Positions 52,510 through 60,108 of a DNA stretch of 64,000 bases are shown here, piece after piece; the stretch's first letter is position 1; each line of letters opens with the position of its first letter. The position numbers and the translations under genes are program-made. This DNA comes from Pokkaliibacter sp046614695 (lineage in GTDB: Bacteria > Pseudomonadota > Gammaproteobacteria > Pseudomonadales > Balneatricaceae): NCBI RefSeq assembly GCF_046614695.1, contig NZ_JBKKHQ010000016.1, positions 1 through 64,000 of the forward strand, given 5' to 3'. The notes beneath the pieces are model-generated. The model had not been told where the DNA came from and searched no databases. It worked only from the letters and a program-made list of their open reading frames with translations.

Positions 52510-54390
52510 TTACAAGGTGAAGCGACTGGAGGACTTGTTCAGATTATTCACCTGACTGGCCAGTTGTACGGTCTGAGTTTCCAGCATGGTGCGCAGCTCT
52601 TTGGTCTCACCCATATGGCGATTGATATCTTCCATTTTGCCTGCGATGTCATCCGTCGTTGCCGAAATTTCTTCGACAGCCACCACGACCTGATCCATCT
52701 CGGCGGTCAGTGAGTCCATGCCCTGGGTAATCGAGCGAATGGCGCTGGCCACCTGACCTGCATGGGATTCCCCTTCTGCGGCCAGACTCAGACCATTCTC
52801 CATCAGCTTGCCGATTTCGCCGGTGTGCTGATTGAACTCGTTAATAATGCTGGCAATGTTGGCGGTTGCAGAGACGGTTTTCTGAGCCAGTGAGCGAACC
52901 TCATCTGCCACCACCGAGAAGCCACGACCCGCGTCGCCTGCGCGAGCCGCTTCAATGGCCGCGTTCAGGGCCAGCAGGTTAGTCTGGTCGGCCAGGCTGT
53001 TGATCACATCAATGATACTGGAGACCTTGTTGCTGGACTGACTCAGCAATTCAACCTGCTGGTGGGTGTGTTGAATCAGTTCCGAGAGCTGGTGCATGGA
53101 CTCAGCGCTATTGGCAATCACCGAAGCGCCGGACTGGGCTGAGTTGTTGGTGTCCTGGGTGGTCTTGCTGACTTCGGAGGTGCGACGCGCGACTTCGGAT
53201 ACCGTCGCTGAAATCTGATGTGTTGCCGAGGCGGCTTGTTCGGTCTGCATTTCCACCTTCTGGCTGGTGTCGGCCAGAGAGGTCATCGCCTGATCAAGAT
53301 GTCCGTGCAGTGCGGTCAGTGAACGATTGCCGTTCAGTACTTCCTGAATCAGGGCAGAGATCCCGGTGATCATGCGATTGGCCGCATTGCCGAGCTGGGT
53401 AAACTCATCCTTGGGATTGTTGTTGGTTTTCATGCTGACGTTGAGATTACCGGCGGCGACCTGCGTCAGCAGCTCCTGCGTCCGGCGAATTTGCAGCACC
53501 AGCACGCCGGAGATGCGCCACAGGGTCAGAATCAAAATCAGCGCGACCACGACGGACACGACGATGAGCAGCCAGGATGCTGAGTTGCGTGCGTGCTGCG
53601 CATCGGCAGTGGTCGTGGCAATGATCCCTTCACGCAGGGACTGGTTCTGGGCTTCGATCGTGCTTTCCAGGCCAGAGCCGGTCGCATTAATGGCTTTCTG
53701 GAGCTTGAAGACCTGCTGAATGGTGGTGTGCGCCTGAGCAAAGGCCTGAGCATACTCATTCACCACCTTACCAATCTGGGTGTCTTCCCATTGCAGCTCT
53801 TTTACGCGTGCCTGCAGGGTGGCAATAGCTTCCTGGGATTGCTTGGCAAAGGTCGGATCAAAGGTGGAGAGATAATCGCGCTGGTTGTTAACCGCCGTTT
53901 CAATATCGTCACGGATCAGGCTCAGAGAGATACCCTGCAACGCCTTGCCAGCATCGGCCAGGGCTTTCCACTGGCCGGAGAAGGCATCAAAGCCGAGCGC
54001 TGACTTCTGCTTTAGCCATTGCTGGCGCAGGTCGGCATAGGTAGCGACGTTGTCCTTGAGTTGATTGGCGGTTTGTTCCAGCGAATCGTCATGAAGGTTT
54101 TCTGCCTGAGTGACCAGGCCGTCAGCGGTTCGCTGCAGCTTCTGCAGTCGTTCGGCGAAGGCGTCAGTCGTTGCAGGCGTCAGGTTGTCACTGGCGGCCT
54201 CAATTTGCAGCCAGCGGCTGAGCAATTTCTGGGATGCCGATTCGTACATGCTGGCATCCTGGCGGGACTGGAGGGAGTCACTGATACGGAACATGCCCCA
54301 GAAGGCACTGCCAATCAGCAAGGCGAGACCAATGAGGGTAACCCCCATCAATCCCCAGAATTTTTGTTTCCAGGAAAGGGATAACAACAC
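52510..54390 (-). CDS. methyl-accepting chemotaxis protein
   Basis: 626 residues. Helix 1 at about 10-31, a large all-helical periplasmic sensor (about 35-270) without CACHE motifs, helix 2 at about 273-293, HAMP, and the signalling coiled coil with the conserved tip NSLADQTNLLALNAAIEAAR and AGDAGRGFSVVADEVRSLAQ. There is no CheR-tethering pentapeptide at the C-terminus. It reports an unknown ligand to CheA/CheW. A second, similar receptor closes the window at 62501. Confidence 0.93.
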   Translation of the reverse strand: MLLSLSWKQKFWGLMGVTLIGLALLIGSAFWGMFRISDSLQSRQDASMYESASQKLLSRWLQIEAASDNLTPATTDAFAERLQKLQRTADGLVTQAENLHDDSLEQTANQLKDNVATYADLRQQWLKQKSALGFDAFSGQWKALADAGKALQGISLSLIRDDIETAVNNQRDYLSTFDPTFAKQSQEAIATLQARVKELQWEDTQIGKVVNEYAQAFAQAHTTIQQVFKLQKAINATGSGLESTIEAQNQSLREGIIATTTADAQHARNSASWLLIVVSVVVALILILTLWRISGVLVLQIRRTQELLTQVAAGNLNVSMKTNNNPKDEFTQLGNAANRMITGISALIQEVLNGNRSLTALHGHLDQAMTSLADTSQKVEMQTEQAASATHQISATVSEVARRTSEVSKTTQDTNNSAQSGASVIANSAESMHQLSELIQHTHQQVELLSQSSNKVSSIIDVINSLADQTNLLALNAAIEAARAGDAGRGFSVVADEVRSLAQKTVSATANIASIINEFNQHTGEIGKLMENGLSLAAEGESHAGQVASAIRSITQGMDSLTAEMDQVVVAVEEISATTDDIAGKMEDINRHMGETKELRTMLETQTVQLASQVNNLNKSSSRFTL

Positions 54391-54613
54391 CTGCCATTCT
54401 CCTTATTATTTATGAGGCTTAGCCAGTACAGGTATATCCGTGCGAAAGCCCCGTGAGACGGGCGATAGCGGTCGGGTATGACAGCGGCTTTCTGATCGGA
54501 AACACATTGTCATACGAAGGCGAGGATCATAAAGATTAGGTGAAATTTCCAGCCACTTGGTTGAGATCTATATGAATCAGTGCGTTGTTGTCATGGCAAC
54601 AATAGCGCAGAAG

Positions 54614-55162
54614 TCAATTTACCTCTTGAGGAAGAAAACGACTGATGCTGTCGATCTGTTTTAACAGTTGCTCTCGGGTCGCGGCAGGTTGCGCCATCAA
54701 GGGAAGGTTCACCAGCCCCTGAAAACAGAAGCTATCGACCAGCAGGGCAAAGGCATCATTGCTGTGCTGAAGCTGCAGCAGCTGTTGGCGAAAATAACCA
54801 TCAAACTCCCGGAATAACTCTTCTGCATCCCCAGTCATCTTGTGGCGCTCCCCCATCATCACGCGATACACCGCCAGATGGTGCTCTGCTGTCATCCAGA
54901 GTAGCCAGTAATCCACGCGCTGCTGCCAGGTGCAGTCCGATTTCGAGCTGAACTTCATCTGTTTGGCCTGCTGATAGAGAGTATCCAGCGCCGCGCACCA
55001 GAGTGCCTGCTTAGTGGGGAAGTTACTGTACACCGTCGGTTTGGATACAGCGGCTTCCTGCACCACCTGATCAATGCTCGTTCCCTGATAGCCCAGAGCG
55101 GCAAACAGGGGAATGGCGATATCAATAATATGCTGACGTTTTGACGGCCTTCCGCGGGCCAT
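54614..55162 (-). CDS. TetR-family regulator divergent from trpBA
   Basis: 182 residues from the ATG at 55162 (MARGRPSKRQHI). HTH: IAIPLFAALGYQGTSIDQVVQEAAVSKPTVYSNFPTKQALW in outline. The C-terminal domain is Gln- and His-rich. It is transcribed away from trpB; the gap holds a perfect 33-bp inverted repeat that would fit its operator and overlap the trpB promoter region. A TetR in charge of tryptophan synthase genes is unusual: TrpR, TrpI or attenuation are the known controls. Confidence 0.85.
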   Translation of the reverse strand: MARGRPSKRQHIIDIAIPLFAALGYQGTSIDQVVQEAAVSKPTVYSNFPTKQALWCAALDTLYQQAKQMKFSSKSDCTWQQRVDYWLLWMTAEHHLAVYRVMMGERHKMTGDAEELFREFDGYFRQQLLQLQHSNDAFALLVDSFCFQGLVNLPLMAQPAATREQLLKQIDSISRFLPQEVN

Positions 55163-55209
55163 AAGCAAAATTCCTGCGACAGACGGCTTGACGCCGACAG
55201 GGAATGAGG

Positions 55210-55242
55210 ATTAATTTAACTAAACGGTATGGTTAAATTAAT
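55210..55242. promoter_or_regulatory. 33-bp perfect inverted repeat, probable TetR operator of trpBA
   Basis: ATTAATTTAAC and GTTAAATTAAT, 11-bp perfect arms around an 11-nt spacer, end 13 bases before the trpB ATG and 48 bases from the TetR ATG. The dyad size and divergent setting suit a TetR dimer or a pair of dimers. Confidence 0.6.
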
Positions 55243-55255
55243 CGAGGTTGTTCTC

Positions 55256-56506
55256 ATGATGAGTGATAAGGGTTACTACGGTCAATATGGCGGCAGCTAT
55301 ATCCCCGAGATTCTCTTTAGCAGTCAGCAGCAGATCCAGCAGGCCTTCGACGAGGCGCGTCAGGATCCGGACTTTCTGCAGGCACTCCATCATGAGTGGC
55401 AAACCTATTCCGGGCGTCCGACACCTGTCACCCATTGCCAGCGATTGAGTGACAAACTCGGCGGCGCCCAGATTTATCTCAAGCGCGAAGACCTTAACCA
55501 CAGCGGCGCCCACAAGATGAATAACGTGATCGGCCAGGGCTTATTGGTCAAACGGATGGGTAAGCGCCGGGTGATTGCCGAAACCGGTGCCGGTCAGCAT
55601 GGCGTGGCGACGGCACTGGTCGCTGCCCGACTGGGGCTGGAGTGTACGGTTTATATGGGCGCGAAAGACGTGGCTCGTCAGTATCCCAATGTATTCTGGA
55701 TGCGTCAGTTAGGTGCGACTGTCGTCCCCGTGACCACAGGCTCACAGACCCTCAAGGATGCGCTGGATGAGGCCTTGCGTGACTGGTCAGCCAGTTATGA
55801 GGATAGCCACTATCTGATTGGCACGGCCTGTGGCTGTGCGCCTTTCCCGGAAATGGTTTCCTTCTTTCAGTCAGTGATTGGTCAGGAAAGCCGCACGCAG
55901 ATGCCGGTACTGGCAGGTCAGCTCCCGGACAAAGTCTATGCCTGCGTCGGGGGAGGCTCGAATGCCTGCGGTATGTTCCTGCCTTTTGTGGACGACCAGA
56001 ACGTTGAGCTTGTCGGTGTGGAGGCCGGCGGCAAAAGCCATGCGCCGGGTGAGCATTCGATTCGCCTGTCGGATGGCCTTGGCTCCTTCGGCATTGCCCA
56101 GGGCTATGCCACCCAGTTTCTGCAGGATGAGAATGGCCAGCTGTCGGAGACTCACTCCATTGCTGCCGGACTCGACTATGTGGGCGTCTCGCCCATTCTT
56201 GCCCATCTGGCAGAGGAGGGCAGGGTGACCATGACCTACGCCCAGGATGATGCGGTGATTGAAGCAGCCCGGATGCTGATGATGCACGAGGGTATTATTC
56301 CTGCGCTGGAATCCTCCCATGCGCTGGCGGCAGCCATCGCCGATGCGCCAATGCTGGATAAGGACACGCATTTGTTGGTGACCCTGTCAGGCCGCGGCGA
56401 CAAAGACATCTTCAATATGGCAACGGCGATTCGTGACGATGCCTTTCCCACATTTTTGCAGGAGTTCTGCCAGAACTACGCTCAGACCGAGGAGGGCGAG
56501 GTATGA
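55256..56506 (+). CDS. trpB: tryptophan synthase beta chain
   Basis: 416 residues from the ATG at 55256 (GAGG 8 bases upstream; another ATG follows at 55259). PLP Lys87 lies in HSGAHKMNN, at the same number as in enteric TrpB; Glu of AETGAGQHG, the phosphate loop VGGGSNACGMF, the Glu in GIIPALESSHA and SGRGDKD are all kept. It joins indole and serine to tryptophan. The HKMN and GTACGCAPFPEMV variants and a longer C-terminus set it apart from enteric TrpB (HKTN). It overlaps trpA by 4 bp. Confidence 0.92.
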   Translation: MMSDKGYYGQYGGSYIPEILFSSQQQIQQAFDEARQDPDFLQALHHEWQTYSGRPTPVTHCQRLSDKLGGAQIYLKREDLNHSGAHKMNNVIGQGLLVKRMGKRRVIAETGAGQHGVATALVAARLGLECTVYMGAKDVARQYPNVFWMRQLGATVVPVTTGSQTLKDALDEALRDWSASYEDSHYLIGTACGCAPFPEMVSFFQSVIGQESRTQMPVLAGQLPDKVYACVGGGSNACGMFLPFVDDQNVELVGVEAGGKSHAPGEHSIRLSDGLGSFGIAQGYATQFLQDENGQLSETHSIAAGLDYVGVSPILAHLAEEGRVTMTYAQDDAVIEAARMLMMHEGIIPALESSHALAAAIADAPMLDKDTHLLVTLSGRGDKDIFNMATAIRDDAFPTFLQEFCQNYAQTEEGEV

Positions 56507-57300
56507 AGCCGCTAAGTGCCTACATGGATCAACGTCTGCATGAACGCCGCCGCTCGGGTGAAACCCTGCTCATGACCCATGTGGTTTATGGCTATCCGAG
56601 TGTCGATGAGAGTCTGGCGCTGATGGAGCATCTGCTGGAGCAGGGCGTCGCATTTCTGGAGGTCCAGTTTCCGTTTTCTGATCCCGTGGCGGATGGCCCG
56701 GCGATTGTGAATGCCTGTCACCGGGCACTGGAGAATGGCCCCTTGCCACTGGTCGACTGTCTTGAGTCTCTGGGCAAACTGCAGCGACGTTTCCGCCAAA
56801 GCCGGATTGTGCTAATGAGCTATCTGAATCCGCTGTATCGCTTTGGTCTAACCAAACTGGTCGACAGCTGTGCAGAGCAGGGCATTACCGGGCTGATTAT
56901 TCCTGACCTGCCACTTGAGCAGGCAGGGGCATTTCGTCAGGACTGCGAAGCTGCAGGCATCAGCCCCATCTGGATGGTGACCCCGGCGACGCCAATATCA
57001 CGTTTGAAAGTGATTTGTGAGGCCGCTGATGGCCTGCTTTACTGCGTCAGTCGTGCGGGTGTCACGGGGAGTAACCCGGATGCCGTGCAGCGTTCACAGG
57101 AGGATTATCTGCAGGCAGTCAAAACACTGACGGCCACCCCTCTGGCGCTGGGTTTCGGGATACGTTCAGCGGCTCAGGTGAGAGAGGCCAGCCAGCGGGC
57201 TGATGTGGTCGTACTGGGTTCTGTGCTGCTGGATGCCTTTACTGCGGGGGGAATTCCCGCCGTGGACGCCACCCTTAAACAACTTGTCGCCGAAGAATGA
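56503..57300 (+). CDS. trpA: tryptophan synthase alpha chain
   Basis: 265 residues of the TIM-barrel TrpA fold. The catalytic Glu near 50 (FLEVQFPFSDP) and Asp near 61 (DPVADGP) are present, as are LYCVSRAGVTG and LGFGIRSAAQV. The opening THVVYGYPSV differs from the common FVTAGDP, so it is a divergent but apparently active subunit. It cleaves indole-glycerol phosphate and channels indole to TrpB. The ATGA overlap with trpB gives coupled translation. No other trp gene lies nearby. Confidence 0.9.
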   Translation: MKPLSAYMDQRLHERRRSGETLLMTHVVYGYPSVDESLALMEHLLEQGVAFLEVQFPFSDPVADGPAIVNACHRALENGPLPLVDCLESLGKLQRRFRQSRIVLMSYLNPLYRFGLTKLVDSCAEQGITGLIIPDLPLEQAGAFRQDCEAAGISPIWMVTPATPISRLKVICEAADGLLYCVSRAGVTGSNPDAVQRSQEDYLQAVKTLTATPLALGFGIRSAAQVREASQRADVVVLGSVLLDAFTAGGIPAVDATLKQLVAEE

Positions 57301-57324
57301 GATTTAAGCGCTAGAACCACAGGA

Positions 57325-57338
57325 AAGGCTATAGCCTT
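57325..57338. promoter_or_regulatory. 14-bp palindrome before the molybdopterin-domain/EAL pair
   Basis: AAGGCTATAGCCTT is a perfect palindrome 25 bases past the trpA stop and 88 bases before the next start codon. It could be an operator; without a loop it is not a terminator. Confidence 0.3.
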
Positions 57339-57426
57339 GGTTGGGCTTTGTGTCAAAATGTCACCACTGCCGGATTGAAAGTCATAAGAGTCAGTCGGCT
57401 GTTGATCAACAAGGCATGGAGTCTGA

Positions 57427-57936
57427 ATGATGAAGCGATTGATCGCCTGGCTGGGGGCTGTAGCCCTTCTCCTGTGTGGTAATGCTTTCGCCGGTGATCT
57501 GGCAACCCCCGCAGGTGAGGTGTTGCTGTCCGTTAACGGTGAAATCGCCCACTTTAATACTGATCAGGGTGCGGACTTTGACCGTGCCATGCTTGAGCAG
57601 TTACCACAAACCGAATTCGACACCACGACTCCGTGGACGACCGGTGCCCACCATTACAAAGGTGTACTTCTGCGTGATGTGCTGACGGCGGTTGGTGCCA
57701 GCGGGGATCGTATCGAAGCCCGCGCTCTTAATGACTACCAGACCGTACTGGAAGGTGAAACGCTGGCCAAATATCCGGTGCTGATTGCCATGGAAGAAGA
57801 CGGTCAGGTGCTGACTGTTCGCCATAAAGGGCCGCTCTGGGTCGTCTTCCCCCTCTCCGATTATCCTGAGCTGGATGTTGCCAGTGTTCACAGTGCCATG
57901 ATCTGGCAACTGCGCAGTCTGGCTGTGCTGCCATAA
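57427..57936 (+). CDS. periplasmic molybdopterin-domain-like protein (paralogue 2)
   Basis: 169 residues. A signal peptide (IAWLGAVALLLCGNAFA, cut near residue 22) precedes a short sulfite-oxidase-like domain: VLLSVNGEI, FDRAMLEQLPQTEFDTTTPW, HYKGVLLRDVL, ARALNDYQ and VRHKGPLWVVFPLSDYPEL. The mature domain has no cysteine, so the usual molybdenum ligand is missing. The stop codon is 16 bp before a GGDEF/EAL membrane protein, hence one operon; a periplasmic ligand-binding partner for that enzyme is a reasonable hypothesis. Its relative at 168-674 has no such partner. Confidence 0.78.
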   Translation: MMKRLIAWLGAVALLLCGNAFAGDLATPAGEVLLSVNGEIAHFNTDQGADFDRAMLEQLPQTEFDTTTPWTTGAHHYKGVLLRDVLTAVGASGDRIEARALNDYQTVLEGETLAKYPVLIAMEEDGQVLTVRHKGPLWVVFPLSDYPELDVASVHSAMIWQLRSLAVLP

Positions 57937-57952
57937 TCGGGCTTGCTCACGG

Positions 57953-59860
57953 ATGAAACGGGTGATGCTCAAACAGCTCAGAAGCAGTTTTCTCTATGCG
58001 ATTGTGGTCGTATTTGTGCTGCTGTCCGGCTTTTCCTATGTGCAATACACCCGTAATGCCAGCCTACTCTCTACCCACATACAGCTGAGCGCCTGGTCAT
58101 TGGCGCAGCTGGAGCTGGAACACCAGAAGTTCTATAGCAGTCTGAGTCTTTATCAGGCGGGGGCGCTGGATCATAAAGGCCTGATGTTCTCCTACGATAT
58201 GCTCTGGAATCGCCTGACGGTGTTTTTACAGGGCAAGGAGAACGCTGCACTGCGAAGCCGTTTCGGCGCCGATGAAACCGTCTCCTCGCTGTTCGCCCTG
58301 ATTCGTAGTTACGAGCCCATCATCTCGGACCCCGCCAAACTTACCGATGCTGAGCTGTCGCGGATGCATCTGGCGATTGAACCCTTCACCAGCCAGATCC
58401 GGGAAATCATGGTGCTTAACTTCACTGGCCCCGAAGCCCTGAGCAGGATGGATTCCATCCGTAAGCAGCAGCACTTATTAGCGCTGAATATTGCCGGTCT
58501 GGTGCTCAGTGGCCTGATTCTGGTGGTGTATCTGCTTCGTCAGAACCGCAAAGAACGCTTTCGCGCCATGCATGACAGCCTCACCGGGCTGTATAACCGC
58601 GGTGCGTTTCAGCAGGCGCTCAAACAGAATCAGTCACAACGTCATGCCCAGTTAAGTGCATTGGCACTGATTGATCTTAGCCGGTTTCGGGACATCAACT
58701 CAGCCATGGGCCAGGCGCATGGGGATGAGTTACTGATCGACATGGCGCGGTTGCTGGTGCGCCATGGCCGCAAGGATGATCTGGTCGCCCGACTCGACAG
58801 CGACCATTTCGCTATCCTGATGACGAACCTGTCCAGTCGTGAGGAAACCCTGGGCCACTTGCACCTGTTGCAACAATTGTTGATGACAGAATGCCTAAGT
58901 CAGGAAACCCGCTTCCAACTGGAGGTGCGTGCCGGTATTTGTTTCCTGCATCCGGAACTAAGCAGTGATCAGGCCATGAGTCAGGCCAGTCTGGCGCTGA
59001 TCGAGGCTAAGAAAAAAGCCGTTAACACGCCGGTCAGTTTTGCCCCCGCCATGGCTGAGCGCTCCCGCCGTCAGCAGATGCTGTCACGAGACCTGCGTAC
59101 ACAGTTGCTGGAAACGCCGGTGGCCGATACCCAGCTCTATCTGGTCTACCAGCCTATTTATGATATGCAAAGTCAGCAGCTTCGAGGTGCAGAAGTGCTG
59201 ATCCGCTGGTCGCATCCGACGCTGGGAGCCATTCCGCCGATGGAGCTGATCGATATGGCGGAAAGCCATCGTTTAGGTCAGTTGCTGGGGGACTGGATTT
59301 TTAATCGTATTGGCAGTGATGCGCTGGTTCTGGCGCCGGGGCTTCGTCTCTCCGTGAACCTGAGCCCTTCGCTCTTTAATCATGGCTTGCCCCAGTGGTT
59401 GCTGGGTGGCCTGCAACGTGCCGGGCTGACGCCTGAGCAGCTGATGGTTGAAATCACCGAGAATACGGTGATGGCGAGCATGCAGCGTTCCCGCAGTATT
59501 TTGCATCGCGTGCGTGATGCCGGTATTGAAGCGGCGCTGGATGATTTTGGTACCGGTTACTCCTCACTGTCGTACCTGCGGGAATTGCCCGTTGATAAGC
59601 TCAAGATCGACAAGAGCTTTATTCAGGGGCTGAGTCATAAAGCCAGCCAGCGTGCCTTCGTCGGAACGATGATGCAGCTGGCCAATCACCTGCAGCTTGA
59701 GGTCGTCGCCGAAGGCATCGAAACCGAGGAAGATGCCCGAGCCGCGCGCCAGTTAGGCTGTCAGCAAGCACAGGGCTTCTTCTTTTCCTATCCGCTTGAA
59801 GCCTCGGCCATGCGCCGTTTATTGCCTTCATTACCTTCTATGCCAGACACCCTTCACTAG
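57953..59860 (+). CDS. membrane GGDEF/EAL protein with degenerate GGDEF, probable c-di-GMP phosphodiesterase
   Basis: 635 residues: transmembrane helix about 12-31, a helical periplasmic sensor of about 140 residues, helix 2 about 174-195, GGDEF domain about 205-365 and EAL domain about 375-630. The GGDEF motif reads DSDHF near 282, so cyclase activity is unlikely. The EAL site reads EVL near 412 and keeps NLSPSLF, EITENT, LDDFGTGYSS, the Lys in KIDKSF and AEGIET, so c-di-GMP hydrolysis is plausible. It follows the molybdopterin-domain gene by 16 bp. Confidence 0.88.
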   Translation: MKRVMLKQLRSSFLYAIVVVFVLLSGFSYVQYTRNASLLSTHIQLSAWSLAQLELEHQKFYSSLSLYQAGALDHKGLMFSYDMLWNRLTVFLQGKENAALRSRFGADETVSSLFALIRSYEPIISDPAKLTDAELSRMHLAIEPFTSQIREIMVLNFTGPEALSRMDSIRKQQHLLALNIAGLVLSGLILVVYLLRQNRKERFRAMHDSLTGLYNRGAFQQALKQNQSQRHAQLSALALIDLSRFRDINSAMGQAHGDELLIDMARLLVRHGRKDDLVARLDSDHFAILMTNLSSREETLGHLHLLQQLLMTECLSQETRFQLEVRAGICFLHPELSSDQAMSQASLALIEAKKKAVNTPVSFAPAMAERSRRQQMLSRDLRTQLLETPVADTQLYLVYQPIYDMQSQQLRGAEVLIRWSHPTLGAIPPMELIDMAESHRLGQLLGDWIFNRIGSDALVLAPGLRLSVNLSPSLFNHGLPQWLLGGLQRAGLTPEQLMVEITENTVMASMQRSRSILHRVRDAGIEAALDDFGTGYSSLSYLRELPVDKLKIDKSFIQGLSHKASQRAFVGTMMQLANHLQLEVVAEGIETEEDARAARQLGCQQAQGFFFSYPLEASAMRRLLPSLPSMPDTLH

Positions 59861-60108
59861 GTGCGGGTTTTCTTATGTCCTGCTGTGAAACGGAGGGCGA
59901 TAAAATTTCCCTAACAGCCTGATTCCACGGTAAAAAAATGTTATCAAAGGGAACCAGCCTGGCTTTATTTGAACCTATGGGTAGGGACTGACGCTGTTCA
60001 TGACTAGACTGTCACTATGGGTGAGTGATTGTCTGCACCTTCGGTTCGGGCCTTGTGTAATGTAACGGGCTTGGAATACTGGTTTGAACCCCTCAGAGCA
60101 TTAATGGA

